A stretch of 64,000 bases of DNA. It comes from Aminiphilus circumscriptus DSM 16581. Its GTDB lineage: Bacteria; Synergistota; Synergistia; Synergistales; Aminiphilaceae. Within the stretch, counting starts at the first letter, position 1; every line of letters starts with the position of its first letter. The notes below the pieces were generated by a model that was given only the letters and a program-made list of their open reading frames with translations, was not told where the DNA came from and searched no databases. Shown in pieces: positions 17,993 through 26,943 of this stretch. The position numbers and the translations under genes are program-made. The stretch lies in assembly GCF_000526375.1 (NCBI RefSeq), contig NZ_JAFY01000001.1, positions 62,001-126,000 of the forward strand, given 5' to 3'.

Positions 17993-20212
17993 GTGTCTGA
18001 GGATCTGAAAACCGGAAGGTTCGTAGATATGAGGACTGAAGACATGGAGCGCGAGGGACACCGGAAGAACAGGGAGCGAGAAAAAGAGAGAGGATTCGGG
18101 ATGGAGAAGAGCGACGCAATGACGAAGAGAGACGGAATGGCGAAGAGTGATGCAATGACAGAGGGAGAAGGAATGACGGAAAAGAACGGAACGATCCGCG
18201 GCGCTTCGGCGTTTGAAAATCCCGGAGACGGGCGAGGCGTGGAGGAAACGCTCCCGGAGGCTGGCCGGGCCGGGGAAGGGAAAAACGCGCCGAGCCCCCC
18301 CGTGCGGGAAGAGGGCTTCGGCGGTTTCGCCGGGTCGCTGGCGAAGGAAGTGGCGCTGCGGGTCTCCCTGTGGGCGGTGCTGCTGATGGTGGTCATCACC
18401 GGCCTGGGGTACTGGACTCTTTTTGTCGCCCGGGAGGAGCAGACGCTGGAGAACCTGGCGGACTTCGCCGCGGGGCGCGTGGAGAGTGAGCGCTTTCTCT
18501 TCGATCTCGCCCGGGATGACCTGCGCATCCTCGCGAAGGAGTTCCTCGACCTCTACCGTTCGGACGTTTCCTTCTCCGAGGAGGAATTCTGGACCTACTT
18601 TTTCCGGGACGACGCCGGGGCCGTCCGGCTCCGCCGGAAATATTTCGACGGCACGGCCCCGGCGAAGGGGCTGTTTTTCCGGGGCATTTCCGCCTTTGTG
18701 GGAAACAACCAGAAGACGCTCGACGAGGATTTCCGCCGCCGCCTGCTCCTGTCGTACTTTCTCGTCACCCGCCTTGGCCCCGCCCGGATCGATCGTTTCG
18801 CCAACCTCTACGTCTCCATGCCCGAAAACGGCATGGTCATCTACTGGCCCGAGGAGCCCTGGGGGCTCACCGCCCGGGCCGACCTGGTCATGACCGACGG
18901 CGCGGTGATCAGATCCACGCTCCAGGAGTTCAACCCCGAGCGGAAGCCCGGCTGGACCGGGCTCTACTATGATCTCACCGCGGAACACTGGATGATCACC
19001 TACCAGCTTCCCGTGGATTATGAGGGGCGGCATCTGGTTACGCCCGGCGTGGACGTCACCCTGGACGATCTCATGGAGCGCCTGGTGGCGCGGAAGATGG
19101 ACGATGCCGAGGGCGCCTACAATTTCGTGGTCACGTCGGACGGCAAGCTGGTGGCCCATCCCGACCGGCTGCACAAGGCAAAGGAAGAGGGGGGAATCCT
19201 GAGCATCGACAAGCTCGACGATCCGGACCTCGCCGCTCAGTACGCCCTCGTTTCCGCGAACGCGCCCGGAGAGGGCGAGGCGCCCCGCATCGTCCGGGAC
19301 GAGCGCCGCGATCTCTATCTCGCCGTGGCGCGCATGCCCGGGCCGGAATGGTTCTTCGTCGCCGCCTATCCCCGGGCGGAGCTGCTCGCCCGGGCCCACG
19401 AGTCGGCCCGGCTCGTCCTCGTGTTCGGCGTGCTGCTCTTTCTCGCCTTCATGATTGTGGTGACCCTGGTACTCAGGCGAAGCGTCGCCGAGCCGCTGGG
19501 TGTGCTCCGCAACGTCTCCGGGGCGCTGTCCCGGGGTGAGTACGCCGCTCTTTCGGGCGGGGCCTTCCTGGCGGTGGCGTCCGCGCGGAACGAAGTGGGG
19601 CTTCTGGGGAGAGCCTTCCGCGACATGGGCTTTGCCGTCCGGGACGCGAATCGCCTTCTGGAAGAAAAGATCGCCGCCCGCACGAGCGAGCTTGCCGCGG
19701 CGAACCTTAAGCTGGAGGAACTCAGCTTCCGAGATGGGCTGACGGGCATCTACAACCGCCGGGCCTTCGACCGGGACCTCGACGAGGCGTTCCGCCGGGC
19801 GCTGCTGGGGCAGGGGAGTTTCGCGCTCGTGCTCTGCGACGTGGACTGGTTCAAGCCGTACAACGACACCTACGGCCACGACGAAGGCGACAGGGTGCTC
19901 CGGGAGATCGCCCGGGTGATGACCGAGAACGTGGGGGCCTGCGGCGATGTCTATCGCTACGGCGGAGAGGAACTGCTGGTCATCCTCCGCGGCGCCGACG
20001 GAGACGACGCCCGGCACGCCGCGGAGCGCCTCCTTGCGGAGGTGCGCGCCCTGGGTATTCCGCATGCCGCCAGTCCCCACGGCATCGTGACCGTGAGCGC
20101 CGGTGTGGGCGTCTTCAGCCCGGAATACCAGTCTCCCGGCGAGATGGTCCGCGAGGTGGACAGCCGGATGTACCTCTCCAAGGCGGGAGGCCGCAACCGC
20201 ATCACTGCCTAG
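17993..20212 (+). CDS. Membrane diguanylate cyclase with Cache-type sensor
   Basis: A 739-residue sensor that makes cyclic di-GMP from GTP. The first ~115 residues are hydrophilic and repetitive (EKSDAMTKRDGMAKSDAM). Transmembrane helix 1 is at about 119-145, an extracytoplasmic Cache-like sensor fills 146-470, and helix 2 is at about 472-494. A HAMP-like linker and coiled coil lead to the GGDEF domain from DGLTGIYNRRAFD (581). The active site is G657-G-E-E660-L, a functional GGEEL variant, with CDVDWFKPYNDTYGHDEGD before it. No canonical RxxD inhibitory site is seen, so product inhibition may be absent. GTG 17993 follows AAGGAG; internal ATGs are possible starts. It converges with the surface protein gene, with four bases between stops. 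Confidence 0.92.
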   Translation: MSEDLKTGRFVDMRTEDMEREGHRKNREREKERGFGMEKSDAMTKRDGMAKSDAMTEGEGMTEKNGTIRGASAFENPGDGRGVEETLPEAGRAGEGKNAPSPPVREEGFGGFAGSLAKEVALRVSLWAVLLMVVITGLGYWTLFVAREEQTLENLADFAAGRVESERFLFDLARDDLRILAKEFLDLYRSDVSFSEEEFWTYFFRDDAGAVRLRRKYFDGTAPAKGLFFRGISAFVGNNQKTLDEDFRRRLLLSYFLVTRLGPARIDRFANLYVSMPENGMVIYWPEEPWGLTARADLVMTDGAVIRSTLQEFNPERKPGWTGLYYDLTAEHWMITYQLPVDYEGRHLVTPGVDVTLDDLMERLVARKMDDAEGAYNFVVTSDGKLVAHPDRLHKAKEEGGILSIDKLDDPDLAAQYALVSANAPGEGEAPRIVRDERRDLYLAVARMPGPEWFFVAAYPRAELLARAHESARLVLVFGVLLFLAFMIVVTLVLRRSVAEPLGVLRNVSGALSRGEYAALSGGAFLAVASARNEVGLLGRAFRDMGFAVRDANRLLEEKIAARTSELAAANLKLEELSFRDGLTGIYNRRAFDRDLDEAFRRALLGQGSFALVLCDVDWFKPYNDTYGHDEGDRVLREIARVMTENVGACGDVYRYGGEELLVILRGADGDDARHAAERLLAEVRALGIPHAASPHGIVTVSAGVGVFSPEYQSPGEMVREVDSRMYLSKAGGRNRITA

Positions 20213-20216
20213 AGCT

Positions 20217-23200
20217 TTAGCGCTGCAGCAGCAGGGCCAGCGGAACGACCAGAAGGAGCAGCACGGGAAGCGCGCCGCCGAAGACGCCGTTTCCGCCCCC
20301 CGTCCCGGTGTCGCATCCGCCGCCGCCACCTCCGCCCGTGCCGGTGGGCCCGCCCGTGGGCGCCTCGCCCCGGACCACTTCCACCACCGCGGCGAGATTC
20401 GGCAGAACGCGCCCCGCCTCAGGGTCGCCGTCGGTGGCCCCGCCGTCCGCAATGGCCACCCGCCAGGTCTCGGTGGTGGCGCTGCGGCGGAAGACCGACG
20501 TGCCCTCCTCCCGGGGCAGCACCGTGTACCCCGTGGGGTTGCCCTGGTCGTCGAAGGTGCGGGCCAGCAGGAACACCGTTGACGAATACCCCTCCGCCAT
20601 CGCTCCCGTGGTGACCTCCAGCAGCAGGACCAGCTCCGTGACGCCCGGATCGAGCTGGGCCAGAACGGAGAAGAAACGCACCAGGTCCAGGTTGTACTCT
20701 CCCGCCGCAATGGCATCGGGGTCGAACGCAAGCACCTGTGAGAGAAGGGCGAAAGAGGCGAGAACCTCCTCAAGTGTTCCCGGATCCGTGATCTCCACAG
20801 GCCCCGCGAGAATCGTCCCTCCCGACAGGAGCGTCAGGGTGAGCGTCACCTCCGGCAGAGGGATGTCCGGGTCCGGCGAGGGGAAGGGCGACGGCGTGGG
20901 ACCGCCCGTCGGCGTGGGCGTCGGCCCCGAGGTGGGTGTTGCCGTCGGCTCCGTCGGTGTCACCGTCGGTGCTGCTGTGGGCGTCGGTGTCGCCGTCGGT
21001 CCGGAGGTGGCGTCGAAACTGGCGGCGATGGTGTGGTCCGCCGACACACCGAGGAACGTGTAGGTCGCTACGGCGCCGGCGGAGGCGCCGTCCACGGTGA
21101 CGTCGTCCACGGCGTAGCCCGCGTCGGGGGAAATGGTGAAGATCTTGTCCGAGCCCTCATGAACCGTCACACTTCCTGCGGGAGCAATGCTGCCCCCCGG
21201 GCCCGCCGAAGCGGTAATCGTCCAGGCCCGGATGAAACTGGCGGCGATGGTGTGGTCCGCCGACACGTCAAGGAACGTGTAGGTCGTTGCAGTGCCTGCG
21301 GAGACGCCGTCCACGGTCACGTCCGCCACGGTGTAGCCCGAGTCCGGGGTGACCGTGAAGGTCTGGTCCGCGCCGGGAAGGACAAACACGTTGCCAGCGG
21401 GAGCGATGATCCCGTTCGCGTCCGCCGAGGCGACGATGGTCCATTTCCTGGCGAAGCGGGCCGTGACGTGTTTGTCCTCGCTCATGGTCACGGTGGTCAC
21501 GGGATTCGTCCCCGAGGCGTCGCCGCTCCACTCCGCAAAGTACCAGGGGTTTACGGCGTCGGCGGAGAGGGTCACCGCCGTGCCCGCCGTGTACTCCCAG
21601 GTGGTGTCCGGCGTCAGCGTCGTGCCCGCGGGGTTCCGCGACACGGTTCCGTCACCCGAGACGGTGATGGAAAGGAGCTTGCCGAAGGTGTACTCGTAGG
21701 CGCCGATGTCCACGCCCGCGCCCTGGGGGCGGGACACGCCGCGCTGGTCCGTGGCGGGGGCGCCCGTCGCCGTGCCCGCGTTGACGGCGGAGCTGGCCGC
21801 GGAAATGGCGCAGGTCTTGGTCGTTCCGCCGTTGTCCGCCGGAGCGCCGAGGTTCGGATCGGTGAGGACGTTTCCTGTGCCCGCGTAGCCCCCCTGGACC
21901 ACACTGTAGGTCACGGTGGTGGTGTGTCCTCCTCCCGTGGAGATCTCTCCGTCGGAGACGTTCCAGAGGATGCAGTTCGTGGCGGTGACGGTGCCGCCCA
22001 TGTTGTGCAGACCCTTGCCGTTCGTTGCGGCGTTGCCCGCGAGAGTGCAGTTGACGAGAGACGTGGTGGCGCCGGAACTGCAGACGCCGCCGCCCTCGCC
22101 CGCGCTGTTGTTCGCGAAGGTGCAGTTGACGAAGGAGGACGTGCGGCCGACGTTGAACACACCGCCGCCGCTGTTGGTGACACTGTTTTCCGAGAAGGTG
22201 CAGCCCGTGACGGTGGAGGTGCCGGTGCCCGCGTTGTACATGCCGCCTCCGCCGCTGCCCGCGGCGGTGTTGCCCGTGAAGGTGCAGTTTGCGACGGTGG
22301 GGGTGCTGCCCTCCGTGTTGTGCATGCCGCCGCCGGTATCCGTTGCGGTATTTCCGGAGAAGGTGCAGTTTGTGACGGTGGGACTGCTGCTGCTGTAATT
22401 GTACATACCGCCGCCGTTTGCGGCGCTGTTGTTCGAAAAGGTGCAACTGCCGATATCCGGAGTGGCGCCGCTGCCGGTGTTGTACATGCCACCGCCGGCG
22501 CCTGTCGCAGTGTTTCCGGAAAAAGTGCAGTTTTCGATGACGGGGTTGTTGCCGTTGTTGTAGAGTCCACCACCGTTGGTGCCTGCATGGTTATTCAGAA
22601 AAGAGCAATTTGTGAGATGGGGGCTGCAACCGCTGTAGTTGCGCATGCCTCCGCCGTGGGTATTCGAACTGTTGCCTGAGAAGGTGCAGTTTGTGATGGC
22701 GGGATTGCTGTTGTTGCGATTGCACATGCCGCCGCTATAATTCGCTGCATTGCCGGAAAAAACACAGTTTTCGATGGTGGGGCTGCCACCATCGTTGATC
22801 ATGCCGCCCGCGTACCCGCTTGTTCTGCTGTCTCCGGCGGTGACGGTGAATCCGTCGAGGACAGTGGTGGACGTGGTGCCGCTGCCCGTGACCACGGTTT
22901 TGCTGTTGGTGCCGACGATCTGGCCGACGGTGGAGGTGACGCCGTTCACCTTGCCCGTGTCGTCGTTCGCCAGGTCTCCCGTGAGGACCGTGACGTTGGC
23001 GCTCGGGTTTCTGTCTGCGCGGGCCGTCTCGGTGCCAAAAAAGCCACCGTAGAGGGCGACGCCGTCCTTGAGGGTGAAGGTGGCTTCTTGCTCGGTGGTG
23101 GTGACGCTTGACGGATCTGCGGGAATTACAGGGCGGTAGGCTCCCTTGGCGACCCAGAACTCGTCCCCCGCGTCGGCGCTCTGGATGGCGGCGGGGAACT

Positions 23201-23411
23201 CCGCCTCGCCGAAGGCGTTTGCCCAGCTCGATCCGTTTTTTGCTCCCGCGCCGCCCGGCGTGACGTACTTCACCGCCGCCTCGGCGGCGGAACCGGAAAG
23301 GGCGGATACCGGAAGACCGGTCATGCCGAGACCGAGAGAAAAGAGCAGCGTCAGCACGCCGCCGAGAAGTGTGAAGGCCGCCTTTTTCGGGAAGGAGGTG
23401 CTGTGGTTCAT
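20217..23411 (-). CDS. Beta-helix surface protein A, Synergist-CTERM anchored
   Basis: A 1064-residue secreted protein, most likely a surface adhesin or passenger-type protein. The signal peptide is within residues 1-45 (AAFTLLGGVLTLLFSLGLGM). Eleven beta-helix coils follow the pattern GGGMxN...NCTFSGN, the Chlamydia Pmp-type GGA[ILV]/FxxN repeat. The choice-of-anchor Q segment (TDQRGVSRPQGAGVDIGAYEY) comes next. Three divergent InlB-type/bacterial repeat domains follow (YFAEWSGDASG; FTVTPDSGYTVADVTVDG; FTISPDAGYAVDDVTVDG), then a Thr/Pro linker, a ~150-residue conserved domain and the Synergist-CTERM tail (GGGGGGGCDTG, helix, LLLQR). Its 5' end and upstream DNA match paralogue B and its 3' two-thirds match paralogue C, so it is a mosaic. 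The start at 23411 directly precedes the signal peptide; an open extension upstream is non-coding leader. Confidence 0.88.
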   Translation of the reverse strand: MNHSTSFPKKAAFTLLGGVLTLLFSLGLGMTGLPVSALSGSAAEAAVKYVTPGGAGAKNGSSWANAFGEAEFPAAIQSADAGDEFWVAKGAYRPVIPADPSSVTTTEQEATFTLKDGVALYGGFFGTETARADRNPSANVTVLTGDLANDDTGKVNGVTSTVGQIVGTNSKTVVTGSGTTSTTVLDGFTVTAGDSRTSGYAGGMINDGGSPTIENCVFSGNAANYSGGMCNRNNSNPAITNCTFSGNSSNTHGGGMRNYSGCSPHLTNCSFLNNHAGTNGGGLYNNGNNPVIENCTFSGNTATGAGGGMYNTGSGATPDIGSCTFSNNSAANGGGMYNYSSSSPTVTNCTFSGNTATDTGGGMHNTEGSTPTVANCTFTGNTAAGSGGGGMYNAGTGTSTVTGCTFSENSVTNSGGGVFNVGRTSSFVNCTFANNSAGEGGGVCSSGATTSLVNCTLAGNAATNGKGLHNMGGTVTATNCILWNVSDGEISTGGGHTTTVTYSVVQGGYAGTGNVLTDPNLGAPADNGGTTKTCAISAASSAVNAGTATGAPATDQRGVSRPQGAGVDIGAYEYTFGKLLSITVSGDGTVSRNPAGTTLTPDTTWEYTAGTAVTLSADAVNPWYFAEWSGDASGTNPVTTVTMSEDKHVTARFARKWTIVASADANGIIAPAGNVFVLPGADQTFTVTPDSGYTVADVTVDGVSAGTATTYTFLDVSADHTIAASFIRAWTITASAGPGGSIAPAGSVTVHEGSDKIFTISPDAGYAVDDVTVDGASAGAVATYTFLGVSADHTIAASFDATSGPTATPTPTAAPTVTPTEPTATPTSGPTPTPTGGPTPSPFPSPDPDIPLPEVTLTLTLLSGGTILAGPVEITDPGTLEEVLASFALLSQVLAFDPDAIAAGEYNLDLVRFFSVLAQLDPGVTELVLLLEVTTGAMAEGYSSTVFLLARTFDDQGNPTGYTVLPREEGTSVFRRSATTETWRVAIADGGATDGDPEAGRVLPNLAAVVEVVRGEAPTGGPTGTGGGGGGGCDTGTGGGNGVFGGALPVLLLLVVPLALLLQR

Positions 23412-23619
23412 GGTTTTTTCTTCCTTTCCTCTTCGTCTGGATGGCTCTTCGGGGCGCTTTCGGCTCGAAGAGCCATGCGTGCTGCAATGAAAGAACGAGC
23501 GACGATGCGAACGAACGGCTTCCTCGCTTTCGGAAATGCCCGGTGCATGACTCCCTTGTGCGGGAAAAGGCGGTTGCCCTTGTTCTATGCATAACGATGT
23601 CTCGATTGAACCAAATTGG

Positions 23620-23651
23620 AATATACACCTTGACACGCTGTCAATGTCAAG
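23620..23651 (-). promoter_or_regulatory. Shared dyad promoter of surface gene A
   Basis: Minus strand: TTGACA (-35), a 19-bp spacer, TATATT (-10 at 23620-23625). The dyad CTTGACA-N9-TGTCAAG (23629-23651) covers the -35 and most of the spacer. The same layout occurs at four other genes in this window. A long spacer with a dyad is typical of MerR-type activation (inference). The leader is about 205 nt. Confidence 0.75.
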
Positions 23652-23816
23652 GAGGAGATCAAAATTTCTGTCACATGACATTCAGGAGAATTCAAAAAGA
23701 AACGCAAAAACGGAGTGTCCGCATGGTTGAGAACAGTACGTCGTGGACACGAAGGCGAGGAAGAACGGGGAGGTGTCCGTTCGGTTTGAAAGCCGGCGGT
23801 GCAGTCGAAAAGAGTG

Positions 23817-23841
23817 GCGCCGGGACAAACCGTCCCGGCGC
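23817..23841 (-). terminator. Terminator of surface gene B
   Basis: A 10-bp stem GCGCCGGGAC/GTCCCGGCGC. On the minus strand it is followed by CACTCTTTTCG. It lies about 40 bp past the stop of gene B. Confidence 0.75.
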
Positions 23842-23878
23842 GCTTGTCTGATCGCCTGTGTGTGGTGCGGTCGCTTCT

Positions 23879-26476
23879 TTAGCGCCTCAGCAGCAGAACC
23901 GTCGGAACGACCAGAAGGAGCAGCACGGGAAGCGCGCCGCCGAAGACGCCGTTTCCGCCGCCGGCTCCGGTGTCGCATCCGCCGCCGCCACCCGAGGGAG
24001 CCGCGGTGGGCGTGGCGCCAAATCCGGCCGCGACGACCACCGCGGCGAGGTTCGGCAGAACGCGTCCCGCCTCGGGGTCGCCGTCGGTCCCGCCGCCGTC
24101 GGCGACGGTCACCCGCCAGGTCTCCGCTGCGGCGCTGCGGCGGAAGACGGAGGACCCCTCCTCGCGGGGCACCACCTCGAAGCCCGTGGGGTTTCCCTGG
24201 CCGTCGAAGGTGCGGGCCAGCAGAAAGACCGTCGCCGGATAGCCTGGGGCGGGCTCTCCCATGGAGATCTCCACGAGGAGCGTCAGCTCCGTTATGCCCG
24301 GGTCCAACTGGGCGAGCAGGGAGAAGAAGCGCACCATGTCCAGGTTGTACTGCCCCGCCGAAACGGCGTCGGGGTCGAAGCCCAGCACCTGCGCGAGCAG
24401 GGCAGGGGAGGCGAGGAGCGCCTCCGGCTCGTCCGGGTCCGTGATCTCCGTCGGTCCCGCGAGGACCGTTCCCCCCGACACGAGGGTGAGGGTGAGCGTC
24501 ACCGGCGGCAGGGGAATGTCCGGGTTGGGGGCGGGAAAGGGCGAGGGCGTTGGGCCGTCCGTGGGCGAGGGCGTCCCGGTGGGCGATGGAGGAGAGGTGG
24601 GGGCGGGAGTTCCCGTCGGTTCCGGAGCGGGCGTCGGGTTGGCGGTGAAGGTGGCGGCGATGGTGTGGTCCGCCGACACGCCGAGGAAGGTGTAGGTCGC
24701 GGCGGCGCCGGCGGAGGCGCCGTCCACGGTCACGTCGGCGATGGTATGGCCCGCGTCGGGGGTGACGGTGAAGCTCTGGTCCGCGCTGGGAAGGATGAAA
24801 ACATTGCCCGCGGGAGCGATGGCCCCTCCCGTGCCCGCCGAGGCGGTGATGGTCCATTTCCGGGCGAAGCGGGCCGTGACGCGTTTGTCCCCGCTCATGG
24901 TCACGGTGATCACGGGGTCCGTCCCCGAGATATCGCCGCTCCATGCGACGAAATACCAGGATGCGGCGGCGTCGGCGGAAAGGGCCACTCCGTCGCCCGT
25001 GTCGTAGGACCACTGGTTGCTCCACGTGCCGAAGGGAGTTCCTCCGGGCGTTTGCGTCACCGTCCCTGAGCCCTCGGTCTCCACGGCGAGGACCTGTTTC
25101 CCCGCCCAGTACTCGTAGGCGCCCATGTCGAAGCTCGCGCCCTGGGGGCGGGATGCGCCGCGCTGGTCTGCGGTGGGGGCGCCCGTAGCCGTTCCCGCGC
25201 CGAAGGCGGCGCTGTCGCCGGAGATGGCCATGGTCTCGGTGACGCCGCCGTGCCATGCCAGGGAGTCGAGCATCGGGTCGGCGGTGGTGTTCCCCGTGCC
25301 GGCCACGTCGGTGACGGAGTAGGTGACGACGGGCGACGAACCGGATACGTTGACGATCTGGCCTCCGGTGCCGCCGGTGCCCCAGAAGATGCAGTTGGTG
25401 ACTGTCGGGCTGCTGAGGGCGTTGTATATGCCGCCGCCGCTGCTGGCGGCGGCGTTTCCCGAGAAGGTGCAGTTGATGACGGTGGGGCTGCTCACGCTGT
25501 TGTATATGCCGCCGCCGTAGGAGCCGGCGGTGTTTCCCGAGAAGGTGCAGTTGGTGGCTGCCGGGCTGCTGCTGGAATTGAGCATGCCGCCGCCGTAGGT
25601 GGCGTTGTTTCCTGCGAAGGTGCAGTCGGTGACTGCCGGGCTGCTGCCGTTGTAGTTGCACATGCCGCCGCCGACGTTGGTGGTGTTTCCCGCGAAGGTA
25701 CAGTTGGTGACTGTCGGGCTGCTCCCGTTGTTGAACATGCCGCCGCCCTGGGCTCCGGCGCTGTTTCCCGAGAAGGTACAGTCGGTGACGGTCGGGCTGC
25801 TGCCGGTGTTATACATGCCGCCGCCGGCGGTGGCGGTGTTTCCCGAGAAGGTGCAGTTGGTGACGGTCGGGCTGCCGTTGCTGCTGTACATGCCGCCGCC
25901 GTTGCCTCCCGTGCCGCCGCTTCCCGCGGTGACGGTGAAACCGTCGAGCACGGTGGCTGACGTGGTGCCGCTGCCCGTGACCACGGTCCAGCTGTTGGTG
26001 CCGACGATCTGGCCGGCGCTGACGGTGACGCCGTTCACCTTGCCCGCATCGTCGTTCGCCAGGTCTCCCGTGAGGACCGTGACGTTGGTTTTCCAGTTCC
26101 GGCCGCCGCGGGTCGTCTCCGTGCCCGCGAAGCCGCCGTAGAGGGCAACGCCGTTTTTGAGGGTGAAGGTGGCGGCGGTGGCGTTCGTCACAGAGGGGCG
26201 GTAGGCTCCTGCGGCGACCCAGAACTCGTCCCCCGCGTCGGCGCTTTGGATGGCGGCGGGAAGCTCCGCCTCGCCGTAGGCGTTGTCCCAGCTCGAGCCG
26301 TCCTTCGCTCCCGCGCCGCCCGGCGTGACGTACTTCACCGCCGCCTCGGCGGCGGAACCGGAAAGGGCGGATACCGGAAGACCGGTCATGCCGAGACCGA
26401 GAGAAAAGAGCAGCGTCAGCACGCCGCCGAGAAGTGTGAAGGCCGCCTTTTTCGGGAAGGAGGTGCTGTGGTTCAT
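23879..26476 (-). CDS. Beta-helix surface protein B, Synergist-CTERM anchored
   Basis: An 865-residue paralogue of protein A with the same order: signal peptide, seven GGGMxN/NCTFSGN beta-helix coils (fewest of the four), choice-of-anchor Q segment (DQRGASRPQGASFDMGAYEY), two InlB-type repeat domains, Pro/Thr/Ser linker, the conserved pre-anchor domain and a Synergist-CTERM tail (GGGGGCDTGAGG, helix, LLLRR). The first ~65 residues and about 465 bp of upstream DNA are almost identical to those of gene A, differing by single bases. The start at 26476 precedes the signal peptide (MNHSTSFPKKAAF). It is probably exported and anchored at the envelope; a binding partner cannot be inferred. Coil number differs among the paralogues, as expected from slippage or recombination. 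Confidence 0.88.
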   Translation of the reverse strand: MNHSTSFPKKAAFTLLGGVLTLLFSLGLGMTGLPVSALSGSAAEAAVKYVTPGGAGAKDGSSWDNAYGEAELPAAIQSADAGDEFWVAAGAYRPSVTNATAATFTLKNGVALYGGFAGTETTRGGRNWKTNVTVLTGDLANDDAGKVNGVTVSAGQIVGTNSWTVVTGSGTTSATVLDGFTVTAGSGGTGGNGGGMYSSNGSPTVTNCTFSGNTATAGGGMYNTGSSPTVTDCTFSGNSAGAQGGGMFNNGSSPTVTNCTFAGNTTNVGGGMCNYNGSSPAVTDCTFAGNNATYGGGMLNSSSSPAATNCTFSGNTAGSYGGGIYNSVSSPTVINCTFSGNAAASSGGGIYNALSSPTVTNCIFWGTGGTGGQIVNVSGSSPVVTYSVTDVAGTGNTTADPMLDSLAWHGGVTETMAISGDSAAFGAGTATGAPTADQRGASRPQGASFDMGAYEYWAGKQVLAVETEGSGTVTQTPGGTPFGTWSNQWSYDTGDGVALSADAAASWYFVAWSGDISGTDPVITVTMSGDKRVTARFARKWTITASAGTGGAIAPAGNVFILPSADQSFTVTPDAGHTIADVTVDGASAGAAATYTFLGVSADHTIAATFTANPTPAPEPTGTPAPTSPPSPTGTPSPTDGPTPSPFPAPNPDIPLPPVTLTLTLVSGGTVLAGPTEITDPDEPEALLASPALLAQVLGFDPDAVSAGQYNLDMVRFFSLLAQLDPGITELTLLVEISMGEPAPGYPATVFLLARTFDGQGNPTGFEVVPREEGSSVFRRSAAAETWRVTVADGGGTDGDPEAGRVLPNLAAVVVAAGFGATPTAAPSGGGGGCDTGAGGGNGVFGGALPVLLLLVVPTVLLLRR

Positions 26477-26684
26477 GGTTTTTTCTTCCTTTCCTCTTCG
26501 TCTGGATGGCTCTTCGGGGCGCTTTCGGCTCGAAGAGCCATGCGTGCTGCAATGAAAGAACGAGCGACGATGCGAACGAACGGCTTCCTCGCTTTCGGAA
26601 ATGCCCGGTGCATGACTCCCTTGTGCGGGAAAAGGCGGTTGCCCTTGTTCTATGCATAACGATGTCTCGATTGAACCAAGTTGG

Positions 26685-26716
26685 AATATACACCTTGACA
26701 CGCTGTCAATGTCAAG
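26685..26716 (-). promoter_or_regulatory. Shared dyad promoter of surface gene B
   Basis: TTGACA, 19 bp, TATATT on the minus strand, with the CTTGACA-N9-TGTCAAG dyad at 26694-26716. Nearly identical to the promoter of gene A as part of a duplicated ~465-bp upstream region. Confidence 0.75.
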
Positions 26717-26881
26717 GAGGAGATCAAAATTTCTGTCACATGACATTCAGGAGAATTCAAAAAGAAACGCAAAAACGGAGTGTCCGCATGGTTGAGAACA
26801 GTACGTCGTGGACACGAAGGCGAGGAAGAACGGGGAGGTGTCCGTTCGGTTTGAAAGCCGGCGGCGCAGTCGAAAAAAGTG

Positions 26882-26906
26882 GCGCCGGGACAAACCGTCC
26901 CGGCGC
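26882..26906 (-). terminator. Terminator of surface gene C
   Basis: The same 10-bp GCGCCGGGAC stem as at 23817, followed on the minus strand by CACTTTTTTCG. About 40 bp past the stop of gene C. Confidence 0.75.
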
Positions 26907-26943
26907 GCTTGTCTGATCGCCTGTGTGTGGTGCGGTCGCTTCT

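Noticed and set aside
17624-20773. A 1049-codon minus-strand frame across the diguanylate cyclase
   Set aside because: It overlaps two unrelated real genes and consists of their antisense; not protein-like.
21900-22850. CRISPR-like or tandem-repeat array appearance in the surface genes
   Set aside because: The roughly 60-bp periodic units are coding repeats of beta-helix coils (GGGMxN/NCTFSGN), without constant repeats and unique spacers.
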